NCBI GenBank assembly: GCA_049513455.1
Contig: JBEKWB010000009.1
Span: forward strand, 42,498-106,497
Length of the DNA stretch: 64,000 nt
DNA from: Bog-473 sp049513455
GTDB taxonomy: Bacteria; Actinomycetota; Acidimicrobiia; Acidimicrobiales; RAAP-2
Reading direction: 5' to 3'
Each line of letters opens with the position of its first letter. Position 1 is the first letter of the stretch. The translations under genes and the position numbers were made by a program. The notes under the pieces are model-generated. The model worked only from the letters and a program-made list of their open reading frames with translations, had not been told where the DNA came from and ran no database searches. This document shows positions 8,120-16,896 of this stretch, piece after piece.

Positions 8120-8845
8120 TCAGTGGTTGACGGACACGGTTCCGCCGTCGACCACCAGGTGCGTGCCGGTGATGAAGGACGCCTTCGGGCTGAGCAGGAA
8201 GGCCACGGCGTGGGCGATCTCCACCGGTTGCGCCAGGCGGCCGAGGGGAGATGCCTTCTCGAACGCTTCGCGCAATCCGGGAACGCTGAGGGCACCGGCC
8301 AGCATGGGGGTCTCCACGAAGCCGGGACAGACTGCGTTGACGCGGATGCCCTCGGGGCCGAGCTGATGGGCCATCGCCCTGGTGAGCCCGAGGAGGCCGG
8401 CCTTGGAGGCGCAGTAGGCCGGTATCGCGCCGTTGCCCACAATGGCCTCTATGGAACTGATCCCGACGATGGCGGCGTCGTCAGCCGCACGCAAGTGGGG
8501 AAGCAGCGCCTGGACGATGAGGGCATGGGCCCGGAGGTTGACGTCGACGACCGCATCCCACAGCGGTGCGGTCAGCGCACCGACCGGATCCACGCTCACC
8601 CGGCCGGCCGCGTGGACGAGGCCGTCGATCCCCTGCATCGCCTCGGCCGACCTGTCCACCGCGGACGCCACGGCGGCATCGTCGGTGACGTCGACGATGA
8701 ACGCCGACATACCGAGCGCCTCCCCCACGTCCGACACGGCGGGCGAGCTGTCCCACAGCGAGACCGCGCGTGCCTCGCCGATCAGTACCTCGGCGCAGGC
8801 GCGCCCGATGCCCGACGCGGCGCCCGTCACGACCACCCCGCTCAT
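8120..8845 (-). CDS. SDR-family oxidoreductase
   Basis: A 241-residue classical short-chain dehydrogenase. It has the cofactor loop TGAASGIG at residues 7-14, catalytic Ser in ISSIEA, Tyr and Lys in AYCASKAG, and the C-terminal VVDGGTVSV. It probably interconverts an alcohol and a ketone with NAD(P). Its ATG overlaps the stop of the upstream alcohol dehydrogenase by four bases (ATGA), so the two are translated together and may act one after the other, with the divergent Baeyer-Villiger enzyme taking the ketone product. Confidence 0.9.
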   Translation of the reverse strand: MSGVVVTGAASGIGRACAEVLIGEARAVSLWDSSPAVSDVGEALGMSAFIVDVTDDAAVASAVDRSAEAMQGIDGLVHAAGRVSVDPVGALTAPLWDAVVDVNLRAHALIVQALLPHLRAADDAAIVGISSIEAIVGNGAIPAYCASKAGLLGLTRAMAHQLGPEGIRVNAVCPGFVETPMLAGALSVPGLREAFEKASPLGRLAQPVEIAHAVAFLLSPKASFITGTHLVVDGGTVSVNH

Positions 8846-9867
8846 GGCCGCATCATCACCTTGATGCACTCTGCACTGCGCTCGGCCACCGCCGCATAGG
8901 CCTGGGGGGCCTCGGCCAGGGGGAACGAATGGGTGAAGATGCCATCGGTGCGCAGGCGGCCGTGGAGCACCAGAGGGACCAGCTCCTTCCACGTCTGATG
9001 GACGGGGGCGGTCGTCATCCGCAATGTCAGACTGCGGAACAGGCTCGTCAGAATCGGCAACGGGTACGGCTCGAGGTTGTGCACCCCGATGACCGACACG
9101 GTCCCGCCGGGCCGCACGCACGTGAGGGCATCGGTGAGCGTGGCGTCGAGTGCGACCGCGTCAATCACCGCATCCACGCCCCGCCCTGCGGTGGCCTCCC
9201 GAATCGCCTCCACGGTCGGTCCCTCCAGTGGTGTCGCCCCCGAGTCGGCCGCCAACGCACGGCGACCCGCCACGGGGTCGGCCGCGAACACCTGTGCCGC
9301 CCCGAGCACGAAAGCGGCACGGACGGCGCACAGTCCGACGGCACCGAGGCCCAGCACCGCCACCGTGCCGCCGAGTGGGATGTCCGCCCGCTTAGCGCCT
9401 ATCCACCCGGTATTGAGGTTGTCCGTCAGCAGGAGCGCCGACGCGTCGTCCATCCCTTCGGGAATGCGGAACAGTTGGAAGTCAGCCGAGGGGACGGCGA
9501 CCATCGAAGCCTGCCCGCCTCCCAACGCCCCCGCGCCGAACACCTTGGGGCCCTCGACGCACGTGACGGGATCGCCGGTCGCACACCCCTCACAGTGGCC
9601 GCAGCCGGCGACAGAGGCGGTCAGCACCCGGTCCCCCGGCCGGAACCGCGTCACCCCGGGACCGGCCTCGACCACGGTGCCCAGGAACTCGTGGCCGACA
9701 GGAAGGCCGGGGCCGACCGGAATGTCCCCGTCGTAGAAGTGCATGTCCGAACCGCAGATCGCGGTGGCATCGACAGCCACCACCACCCCGTCGGGGCCGG
9801 GCAGGACGGCGTCGGGCGCCTCGGTCACGGTGACGCTGCGTGGACCATCGATGACGACGTGGCGCAC
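8842..9867 (-). CDS. Zinc-dependent alcohol dehydrogenase
   Basis: A 341-residue medium-chain dehydrogenase. Catalytic zinc ligands are C38 in AICGSD and the GHE motif at 58-60. Structural zinc cysteines are at 89, 92, 95 and 103. The Rossmann loop GLGAVG lies near residue 172. It oxidises an alcohol to an aldehyde or ketone with NAD(P). The GTG start at 9867 has AGGGGG five bases upstream. It is first of a two-gene operon with the SDR and divergent from the Baeyer-Villiger monooxygenase, a layout expected for alcohol to ketone to ester degradation. Confidence 0.93.
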   Translation of the reverse strand: MRHVVIDGPRSVTVTEAPDAVLPGPDGVVVAVDATAICGSDMHFYDGDIPVGPGLPVGHEFLGTVVEAGPGVTRFRPGDRVLTASVAGCGHCEGCATGDPVTCVEGPKVFGAGALGGGQASMVAVPSADFQLFRIPEGMDDASALLLTDNLNTGWIGAKRADIPLGGTVAVLGLGAVGLCAVRAAFVLGAAQVFAADPVAGRRALAADSGATPLEGPTVEAIREATAGRGVDAVIDAVALDATLTDALTCVRPGGTVSVIGVHNLEPYPLPILTSLFRSLTLRMTTAPVHQTWKELVPLVLHGRLRTDGIFTHSFPLAEAPQAYAAVAERSAECIKVMMRP

Positions 9868-9912
9868 TGGACCCCCTGCGAGAGTAGACACAATCCCGAT
9901 GTTGTGTACTAT

Positions 9913-9932
9913 CACATATTTCCACATATTTC
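9913..9932. repeat. Tandem 10-bp direct repeat in ADH/BVMO promoter gap
   Basis: CACATATTTC occurs twice back to back in the short gap between the zinc dehydrogenase and the Baeyer-Villiger monooxygenase genes. The period of one helical turn places both copies on the same DNA face, as expected for an activator or a cooperative repressor. The stretch is strongly AT-rich against its surroundings. Confidence 0.6.
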
Positions 9933-9970
9933 GCCGCCCGACCGAGCCTCGGTTGAGAAAGGGCCACGCC

Positions 9971-11899
9971 ATGCGCAACCCGCACGCAGGTGAGCCGTTC
10001 GCCACATCCGACGAGGACATCGCCGCGGCTCTGGAGGACGTCAGCATTCCGACGTTGCTGCTCTCGCTCGTCCACATGTCCGGGAACCCCGACCTCATTC
10101 GAGGACGGCTGAGGCCGGCGGGTCTCTTCCTCAACGAGGTCCAGGGCTACATGACCGAAGAGGACAAGGCCGAGGCGCGGGCCCTCGCTCTCGAGGTCAT
10201 CCGGGACTACCGCGACCGCGGGTGCCCTGAGCCGGAACCGGTCTCGGCCGAACTGCTGCACGAAATGATGGCCTGGCTGGTGTGCGAGGAGGTACCCGAC
10301 GAGTACGTCCCGATGCTCATGGAGGAGATGGAGCTCGACGGGAGCGACGCCCGGCGCGTCGGAGTGCAGGCCGACGCCGCGGCGCGGGAGGCCTTTCCCG
10401 TCGTCGTCATCGGGTGCGGGGAGTCGGGTCTGCTGGCCGGCATCCGGTTGAAGGAAGCCGGCATCCCGTTCACCATCATTGAGAAGAACGCAGGTGTCGG
10501 TGGTACCTGGTGGGAGAACTCCTACCCCGGGGCACGGGTGGACGTCGGCAACCACTTCTACTGCTACAGCTTCGAGCCCAGCGATGCCTGGACGGAATTC
10601 TTCGCGCAGCAGCCGGAGCTCCAGGCCTACTTCGAGGCGGTGATGGACAAGCACGGCATCGAGCCCCACGTCCGGTGGGAGACCGAGGTCCTCGGGGCAC
10701 GGTGGGACGAGGCGGACGGCACGTGGTCGGTCCGGGTCCGCGCCAAGGACGGGACCGAGTCGGCCCTGACCGCCCGGGCGGTCATCTCGGCCGTGGGCCA
10801 GCTGAACCGGCCGCACATTCCGGAGATCCCGGGTCAGGAGAGCTTTGGCGGCCCCGCATTCCATTCGGCACGCTGGGACGATTCGACGGAAATTGCCGGC
10901 AAGCGGGTGGCCATGATCGGGGCCGGGGCCAGCGGCTTCCAGATCGCCCCGACGATCGCCCCCGAGGTCGAGCACCTCACCGTCTTCCAGCGGACGGCGC
11001 AGTGGATGTTCCCGAATCCCAACTACCACGCCGCGGTGGGACCCGGGGTCCGGTGGGCCCTGCGGCATCTGCCGTTCTACGGCCGTTGGTACCGCTTTTT
11101 GATCTTCTGGCCCAGTTGCGACAAGGGGCTCGAAGGGGCCCGGGTCGACCCCGACTATCCCGACCAGCAGCGCGCGGTCAGCGAGCGGAACGAGCTCACC
11201 CGTCAGATGTTCACCGATTGGATCACCAGCCAGATCGACAACGACCCGGAGCTTTTGGCGAAGGTCATTCCCGACTACCCGGCCACGGGAAAGCGCACGT
11301 TGCAGGACAACGGCTCGTGGTTGCGCACGCTCACCCGCGACAACGTCGACCTGATCCGCACCGGTATCGATCACATCGAACCCGACGCCATCGTCACGGT
11401 CGACGGAGAGCGCTACCCGGCCGACGTGATCGTCTATGCCACGGGATTCTTCGCCAGCCGGGTGTTGTGGCCGATGGACATCACCGGACGTGACGGGGTC
11501 GAGCTACGCGCACTGTGGGGCGAACGGCCGGCGGCGTACCTCGGGATCACCGTCCCCGGGTTTCCCAACTTCTTCTGCATGTACGGCCCGGGCACCAACC
11601 TGGCTCATGGAGGCAGCCTCATCTTCCACTCGGAATGCCAGATGCGGTACATCACGCAGTGTCTCGAAGCGCTCATCGCAGGTGGTCACCAGGCCATGGA
11701 GCCACGCCAGGAGCGCTATGACGACTGGCACGAGCGGACGCAGCGCGAGATCAAGACGCTGGTGTGGTCCCAGCCCTCGGTGAAGCATTCATTCTTCAAG
11801 AACGCGTACGGGGAGATCCATGTCCTGAGTCCTTGGCGCCTCGTCGACTATTGGAATTGGACAAAGCAGCCCGACCTCGGTGACTTCGTCGTTCGGTGA
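9971..11899 (+). CDS. Baeyer-Villiger monooxygenase (4-hydroxyacetophenone-monooxygenase-like)
   Basis: A 642-residue type I Baeyer-Villiger enzyme that inserts oxygen next to a ketone using FAD and NADPH. The FAD Rossmann motif GCGESG lies near residue 148, then GGTWW and YPGARVD. The BVMO fingerprint F-G-G-x3-H-x3-W-D starts near 291, the NADPH motif GAGASG near 317, and ATGF near the C-terminus. The roughly 135-residue N-terminal extension before the FAD motif matches the HAPMO subgroup rather than the shorter cyclohexanone enzymes. GAAAGGG precedes the ATG. Its stop overlaps the GTG of the following TetR gene. Confidence 0.93.
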   Translation: MRNPHAGEPFATSDEDIAAALEDVSIPTLLLSLVHMSGNPDLIRGRLRPAGLFLNEVQGYMTEEDKAEARALALEVIRDYRDRGCPEPEPVSAELLHEMMAWLVCEEVPDEYVPMLMEEMELDGSDARRVGVQADAAAREAFPVVVIGCGESGLLAGIRLKEAGIPFTIIEKNAGVGGTWWENSYPGARVDVGNHFYCYSFEPSDAWTEFFAQQPELQAYFEAVMDKHGIEPHVRWETEVLGARWDEADGTWSVRVRAKDGTESALTARAVISAVGQLNRPHIPEIPGQESFGGPAFHSARWDDSTEIAGKRVAMIGAGASGFQIAPTIAPEVEHLTVFQRTAQWMFPNPNYHAAVGPGVRWALRHLPFYGRWYRFLIFWPSCDKGLEGARVDPDYPDQQRAVSERNELTRQMFTDWITSQIDNDPELLAKVIPDYPATGKRTLQDNGSWLRTLTRDNVDLIRTGIDHIEPDAIVTVDGERYPADVIVYATGFFASRVLWPMDITGRDGVELRALWGERPAAYLGITVPGFPNFFCMYGPGTNLAHGGSLIFHSECQMRYITQCLEALIAGGHQAMEPRQERYDDWHERTQREIKTLVWSQPSVKHSFFKNAYGEIHVLSPWRLVDYWNWTKQPDLGDFVVR

Positions 11900-12486
11900 G
11901 CGTCTCGAACGCGCCGCCACGAACGGGGACACGCGACCGCGTGCTCGCGGCCACCGAACGCTGTCTGCGACGATCAGGCATCAGGCGGACCACGATGACC
12001 GAGATCGCCGCCGAGGCCCGTCTGTCCCGGGCCTGGCTCTACAAGAACTTTCCGGACAAGGCGTCGCTCATCGTCGCCACACTTGTCCAGACCGATGAGG
12101 CGTTCTGGACCGAGGCCCATGCCCGGGTGTCCCGCTGTCACGGCCTCGCGGCGCAGGTGGCGGAGGCGGTGCGTATATCCAGGGAACACCGGCCCCGGGC
12201 GCTCCTCCTCCAGCTGAAGGCGGAGGAACCCGAGGCGTTCGTCGAGACCGTCGGAACCGGGCTGGTCCAGATGATGCCAGGGATGGCCCTGTTCTGGCAT
12301 CCCTACCTGGAGTCCGCACGCTCCCGGGGTGAGGTGCGGCCCGATATCGATGTCACCCGGGCGGCGGAGTGGGTCATGAGGATCGTCCTGTCCCTTGTCA
12401 CCGTCCCCGGTGATGCCGTCGATGTCGACGACCCTGTGAGCCTTCTCCGCTTTGTGGGCGAGTTCCTGGTTTCCGGCCTGCGCTAA
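11896..12486 (+). CDS. TetR-family regulator coupled to BVMO gene
   Basis: A 196-residue repressor with an N-terminal helix-turn-helix (residues about 12-58; IRRTTMTEIAAEA, LSRAWLYKNFPDK) and a helical ligand domain. The GTG start overlaps the stop of the Baeyer-Villiger gene by four bases, so the two are co-translated. This suggests it controls that operon and the divergent dehydrogenases and senses their substrate. The tandem repeat at 9913-9932 is a possible binding region. Confidence 0.88.
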   Translation: MSVSNAPPRTGTRDRVLAATERCLRRSGIRRTTMTEIAAEARLSRAWLYKNFPDKASLIVATLVQTDEAFWTEAHARVSRCHGLAAQVAEAVRISREHRPRALLLQLKAEEPEAFVETVGTGLVQMMPGMALFWHPYLESARSRGEVRPDIDVTRAAEWVMRIVLSLVTVPGDAVDVDDPVSLLRFVGEFLVSGLR

Positions 12487-12543
12487 AGCCTGGCGGGAAA
12501 GCTATGTTCCACACGAGAACTGCCTGGCGAGCAAGGAGCCCCG

Positions 12544-13236
12544 GTGATCAAGGTCGATGAAACCGATATCTATGGCCCCGACATCTATACCGAGGCGGTC
12601 GGGGATATCGACACGGTGGCCAACCTCGGCCCGCTTCGACCCCTGGCCGGAATTTGGGAAGGTTCGAAAGGGGCCGACGAACACCCGGTCGCGGCAGGGA
12701 CCGGGCACGATGTGTACACGGAGCACTACGAATTGCACCCCATCGACTTCCAGACGAATGGGCCGCAGCTGTTCTACGGCATGCGGTATCACACACACGT
12801 CTTGAAACCCGGCGAGCAACCGACATTTCACGATCAGGTCGGCTACTGGCTCTGGGAGCCTGCGGCGCGCGCCGTGACGCTCACACTGGGCATCCCCCGG
12901 GGCCAGGTCCTCCTCGCCTCGGGTCCGGCCGAGCCGGATGCCTCCGAGTTCGAGCTCACGGCGGCCGTCGGCTCCGAGGTCAACAGCATCGTGTCGAACC
13001 CCTTCCTCGCACGGGCGTTCCGTACCACGAGCTACCGCATCCACGTCACCATCAACGACGACGGCACCTGGTCGTACGAGGAGGAGGGAGTGCTCGAAAT
13101 ACCCGGGCGCGCCGACCCCTTTCACCACGTCGACCGCAACACCCTCCGCCGGGTCGGGCCGGCCGTGCTCAACCCGCTGGCCGCTCAGGCTCGTCGGGAG
13201 GACCTCAGCCTCGGAATAGGGAGCCTCCAAACCTGA
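12544..13236 (+). CDS. Nitrobindin-like heme-binding beta-barrel protein
   Basis: A 230-residue protein with the FABP-like/THAP4-like beta-barrel (DUF1794) domain. The entry signature PLAGIWEG is near residues 34-41, followed by YGMRYHTHV and GYWLWEP strands. Family members such as nitrobindin bind ferric heme through a C-terminal His and handle nitric oxide or peroxynitrite; that His was not located here. A 30-residue leader precedes the barrel. The GTG start has AAGGAG upstream. Convergent with the msr operon. Confidence 0.75.
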   Translation: MIKVDETDIYGPDIYTEAVGDIDTVANLGPLRPLAGIWEGSKGADEHPVAAGTGHDVYTEHYELHPIDFQTNGPQLFYGMRYHTHVLKPGEQPTFHDQVGYWLWEPAARAVTLTLGIPRGQVLLASGPAEPDASEFELTAAVGSEVNSIVSNPFLARAFRTTSYRIHVTINDDGTWSYEEEGVLEIPGRADPFHHVDRNTLRRVGPAVLNPLAAQARREDLSLGIGSLQT

Positions 13237-13254
13237 AGGCACCCCATCCGATGC

Positions 13255-13773
13255 TCAGGCGACGGCGTCGCTCCGATGGGGAAGAACCCAGCCCGGGCGG
13301 GGGAAATGGCAGGTGTACCCGTTGGGGTAGCGCTCGAGGTAGTCCTGGTGCTCGAGCTCGGCTTCCCAGAACGGCCCCGCCGGCGTGACGTCGGTGACGA
13401 CGTGGCCCGGCCACAGCCCTGACGCCTCGACATCGGCAATGGTGTCCTCGGCCACCCGCCGCTGCTCGTCGTCCAGGTAGAAGATGGCCGAGCGGTAACT
13501 GGCGCCGACGTCATTGCCCTGTCGGTTCTTGGTGGTCGGGTCGTGGATCTGGAAGAAGAACTCGAGGATGTCCCGGTAGGAGATCTGCGCCGGGTCAAAG
13601 GTGATCTCTATGGCCTCGGCGTGTGACCCGTGGTTGCGATAGGTGGCGTTGGCCACCTCGCCCCCGGTGTACCCCACCCGCGTGGACAGGACACCGGGGC
13701 GCTTGCGGATGAGATCCTGCATTCCCCAGAAGCACCCTCCGGCCAGAATCGCCTTCTCCGTCGTGCCGCTCAT
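13255..13773 (-). CDS. msrA: Peptide-methionine (S)-S-oxide reductase MsrA
   Basis: A 172-residue enzyme that reduces the S-epimer of methionine sulfoxide in proteins. The catalytic motif GCFWG is at residues 13-17, followed by VGYTGG and the conserved HAEAIEITFDP and FFQIHDPTT segments. Length is normal for the family. Its start overlaps the stop of msrB by four bases, so the two epimer-specific enzymes form one operon. Confidence 0.96.
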   Translation of the reverse strand: MSGTTEKAILAGGCFWGMQDLIRKRPGVLSTRVGYTGGEVANATYRNHGSHAEAIEITFDPAQISYRDILEFFFQIHDPTTKNRQGNDVGASYRSAIFYLDDEQRRVAEDTIADVEASGLWPGHVVTDVTPAGPFWEAELEHQDYLERYPNGYTCHFPRPGWVLPHRSDAVA

Positions 13774-14243
13774 CGCGCCACCTCCTCTTTCGTGACAGCT
13801 CCCTCGAAGAGCTTCTTGTAGGCGCCGTACCCCTGGGCCTCGAGTTCGGCGTAGGGGATGAACCGCAATGCCGCCGAGTTTATGCAGTAGCGCAGGCCGC
13901 CCTCTTCCTTGGGGCCGTCGGTGAAGACGTGACCGAGGTGGCTGTCACCGTGACTCGAGCGGACCTCGGTCCTGATCATCCCGTGGGCGAAGTCCTGCTT
14001 CTCCTTGACGTTGGCCGGCTCGAGCGGAACGGTGAAGCTCGGCCACCCGCATCCGCTGTCGAACTTCTTGGTCGAGGCGAACAGGGGTTCACCCGAGACC
14101 ACGTCGACGTAGATCCCGGCCTCCTTGTGGTCCCAGAACTCGTTGTGGAACGCCGGCTCCGTGGCACTCTCCTGGGTCACGGCGAACTGCCGGGCGTTGA
14201 GCTGGGAAATCGTCTCTGGGTCCTTGCGGTAACGGTCTGTCAC
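13770..14243 (-). CDS. msrB: Peptide-methionine (R)-S-oxide reductase MsrB, zinc-free form
   Basis: A 157-residue enzyme reducing the R-epimer of methionine sulfoxide. The catalytic Cys is in RYCINSAALRF and a candidate recycling Cys in FDSGCGWPSF. The two CxxC knuckles that bind structural zinc in many MsrB proteins are replaced: YVDVVSGEPLF for the first and SSHGDSHLGH for the second. It therefore belongs to the zinc-free class. The GTG start has AAGGAG five bases upstream. First gene of the msrB-msrA operon. Confidence 0.95.
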   Translation of the reverse strand: MTDRYRKDPETISQLNARQFAVTQESATEPAFHNEFWDHKEAGIYVDVVSGEPLFASTKKFDSGCGWPSFTVPLEPANVKEKQDFAHGMIRTEVRSSHGDSHLGHVFTDGPKEEGGLRYCINSAALRFIPYAELEAQGYGAYKKLFEGAVTKEEVAR

Positions 14244-14464
14244 GTCAACTCCTTCACCACTCGAGGTGGCCTTTTGTTTACGGGTAATTGAACACCCGGG
14301 GACCCCACTTCATTTCCCCGGATGAGCCGCCCGGCCCCCTCCGGGGTCGTCGCGGCGCGCCAGCCCCGGGGTCGCTCCGGCCCTGCACATACCGGCCAAA
14401 CTCCCTATGGTGGGGCCAACGGAAGCCGTAGCCCGCGATTGCGCGGCGGACGAGGGGGGGCGCC

Positions 14465-15538
14465 ATGGGGACTCGGACCGAAGAGGTCTTCGCCGAGCTG
14501 CTGGCGGAGCTCTCCGTGCAGCACCGTCGCCTGGTGGCCCAGCTCTCGGGGGACGGTGACGAGCAGAGCCTCCTCGAAGCCCACAAATGGCTCCTTTCGA
14601 TCTTCCAGGTCGCCACCGACACCCAGGTGTGGGCGGACGCCGCACGCCCCCGATTCGTCGAGATCGTCGGCCCGTACAAGAAGTGGGGCGGCGACAACGC
14701 CGACGCGTTCTACTACTTTGCCCCGGTCGACCCCGTCAGGACCTATCACGTCCGGGTCAGGCGTGGTGACGCCGTCTACCTGTCCCTCACGGTGTATGGA
14801 GGACCCAACGACGGCCGGTACTCAGAGCGGATCGTTGGCTCACTGAACGATCGGCAGGCACCTCCTGATGCGGACGGAGTGATCACCATGGTCCTGTCGG
14901 CGGAGGACCCGGGTGATGGAACGCCGTGGATACGCCTCGAAGCGGATGCGGTGGCGATCATCACCCGCGACTACCTCGCCGACCCGGTCCATGGTGTCAG
15001 GGCGAGCTGGGAGATCACGACTGCGGACGCCCCGCAGACATTTCGAGAAGACGACGCAGACCTGGCGCGCCGCTTCCGGGCTGCCCTCACGTGGCTGCGC
15101 GAGCAGTCGGCTATGGTCCCGATCCCACTGGGCGAGCCGAACAGCATCGATGAGCCCTACCCGGTGCCCACCACCACATTCGGGTGGGCCGCGGGCGACG
15201 CCGCCTATGCCATGGGCAGCTTTCTCCTTGACGACGGTCAGGCGTTGGTGCTCCGGGGACGTTCGCCTGACTGTGCCTTTTGGAACGTCTGTCTATGGAA
15301 TCCCTTCCTGCACACCTACAACTACGACTACGAACGCGTCACCATCAACGGGTCGCAGCTGCGTTACGAGGACGATGGCTCGTGGACCATCGTCATCGCC
15401 TCGACCGACCCGGGGCACCCAAACTGGATCTCGACTGCCGGACACCACAAGGGGCGCATCTGGATCCGCTGGTTCTTGCCCGAAGCCACTCCCGAGCGGC
15501 CACAGGCGGAGCTCGTTCGCGTAGAGGACGTGTCGTGA
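14465..15538 (+). CDS. DUF1214 domain protein
   Basis: A 357-residue protein of the DUF1214 group common in actinobacteria and often found in sterol or lipid clusters; no reaction is established. The N-terminal half contains PYKKWGGDNADAFYY and YHVRVRRGDAVYLS. The C-terminal DUF1214 part has CAFWNVCLWNPF and WISTAGHHKGRIWIRW. GAGGGG precedes the ATG. The stop overlaps the GTG of the sulfotransferase-like gene, so the two are likely functionally tied. A second DUF1214 gene lies at 23590. The gap upstream (14244-14464) holds nothing I recognise. Confidence 0.78.
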   Translation: MGTRTEEVFAELLAELSVQHRRLVAQLSGDGDEQSLLEAHKWLLSIFQVATDTQVWADAARPRFVEIVGPYKKWGGDNADAFYYFAPVDPVRTYHVRVRRGDAVYLSLTVYGGPNDGRYSERIVGSLNDRQAPPDADGVITMVLSAEDPGDGTPWIRLEADAVAIITRDYLADPVHGVRASWEITTADAPQTFREDDADLARRFRAALTWLREQSAMVPIPLGEPNSIDEPYPVPTTTFGWAAGDAAYAMGSFLLDDGQALVLRGRSPDCAFWNVCLWNPFLHTYNYDYERVTINGSQLRYEDDGSWTIVIASTDPGHPNWISTAGHHKGRIWIRWFLPEATPERPQAELVRVEDVS

Positions 15539-16800
15539 GCGCCGAAAGGCCGCCCCCGATCAGGTTCGACGACCTCGCACATCCACGCTTCTCCGACACT
15601 GCCCGGTCGATCCTCGACATGATGGACGAGGCCGGTGCATCCGTCGCACTGGAGCCGGCGCCATTGATGGAGTCGGCGGTTGCCGCCACCGGCCTGAAGG
15701 ACTTCGGGCCACCTGACTTCGTTCCCCGGCTCGAGGTCCTCTGCCGCTCCCTGCGAGACGAGGCCAGGCTGAACAACGCAGGAATACTGGCGCAATCGAT
15801 GCTGCTGGCTGGACTTCTCCGCAACCGACTTCTGCTCGAGGACCTCCTGACGCGGCACCCCGAAATTCGGGACGAGAGGATCGACCGGCCCATCATCATT
15901 TGCGGGTTGCCGCGCACCGGCACAACTCACCTCCACAACTTGATGGGGAGCGATCCGTCGCTCCGCTCGCTCCCCTACTGGGAGAGTGTGGAACCCGTGC
16001 TGGCCGAACGGGAGCGCCCACCGGCAGGTACCCCGGACCCCCGCGTGGAGCGAACGGCCACGGCGCTGGGCTTCCTCGACATTGCCATGCCCGAGTTCAA
16101 GCGCATGCACGAAATGACCGTCGACCACGTGCACGAGGAGATCCAGCTTCTGGCCATCGACATTTCAACCATGCTGTTCGAGACCATTGCCCCCATTCCG
16201 ACGTGGCGCGACCACTACCTCGCCCGGGATCAGCGACCCAGTTACGCCTACCTCAAGGTGATCCTCCAGGCCCTCCAATGGCTGCGCGGAGGCTCCCGAT
16301 GGGTCCTCAAATCACCTCAGCACCTCGAGCAGTTCCCTGCGCTGCTGGACACGTTCCCCGACGGGGTATTCGTCGTGACCCACCGGGATCCGGTCTCGGT
16401 GACCACGTCGATGTTGACGATGTTGGCGTACTCCTCCCGGTTGCCCCACGACTCCGTCGACCTCGAGTGGATCGGGGGCTACTGGGTGGACCGGCTGCAA
16501 CGGATGCTCACCGCCTGTGCGGAATCACGGGATGCACTCCCCGCCGTCCGCACGATCGACGTCCACTTCGATGAATTCATGAAAGACGACATGGCGATGG
16601 TTGCTCGCATTTACGAGATTGCCGGGCAACCGTTGACCAAGGAGGGCGAACGGGCCATGTCCGGCTTCATGCGTGATCATCCACGGGGACGCCACGGAGG
16701 GGTCGTCTACGACCTGTCGCAGTTCGGAATGGATCGCGCCGAGCTAAGAGGGTATTTCCGCGCCTACACAGAGCGGTTCGGCGTCGCCGAAGAGAGCTGA
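15535..16800 (+). CDS. Sulfotransferase-family protein
   Basis: A 421-residue PAPS-dependent-type sulfotransferase. The 5'-phosphosulfate loop IICGLPRTGTTHL is near residues 121-133, and the 3'-phosphate region FVVTHRDPVSVTTS near residue 280. Actinobacterial members of this size act on lipids or small alcohols, and some may not be true sulfotransferases. The GTG start at 15535 overlaps the DUF1214 stop (GTGA). The open frame upstream is only a shadow. Confidence 0.82.
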   Translation: MSAERPPPIRFDDLAHPRFSDTARSILDMMDEAGASVALEPAPLMESAVAATGLKDFGPPDFVPRLEVLCRSLRDEARLNNAGILAQSMLLAGLLRNRLLLEDLLTRHPEIRDERIDRPIIICGLPRTGTTHLHNLMGSDPSLRSLPYWESVEPVLAERERPPAGTPDPRVERTATALGFLDIAMPEFKRMHEMTVDHVHEEIQLLAIDISTMLFETIAPIPTWRDHYLARDQRPSYAYLKVILQALQWLRGGSRWVLKSPQHLEQFPALLDTFPDGVFVVTHRDPVSVTTSMLTMLAYSSRLPHDSVDLEWIGGYWVDRLQRMLTACAESRDALPAVRTIDVHFDEFMKDDMAMVARIYEIAGQPLTKEGERAMSGFMRDHPRGRHGGVVYDLSQFGMDRAELRGYFRAYTERFGVAEES

Positions 16801-16896
16801 CAAGGGAATCTGCTCGGCACGGAGCGTGACCCCGCAAGGCGGGCAGTGGCTCTGGTAGCTTCGGCGTTTTGGAGCGACGCGCACGAGGGGGATCGC

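Noticed and set aside
9590..11374. 594-codon minus-strand frame over the BVMO gene
   Set aside because: Antisense of a well-supported monooxygenase, with no recognisable domain of its own.
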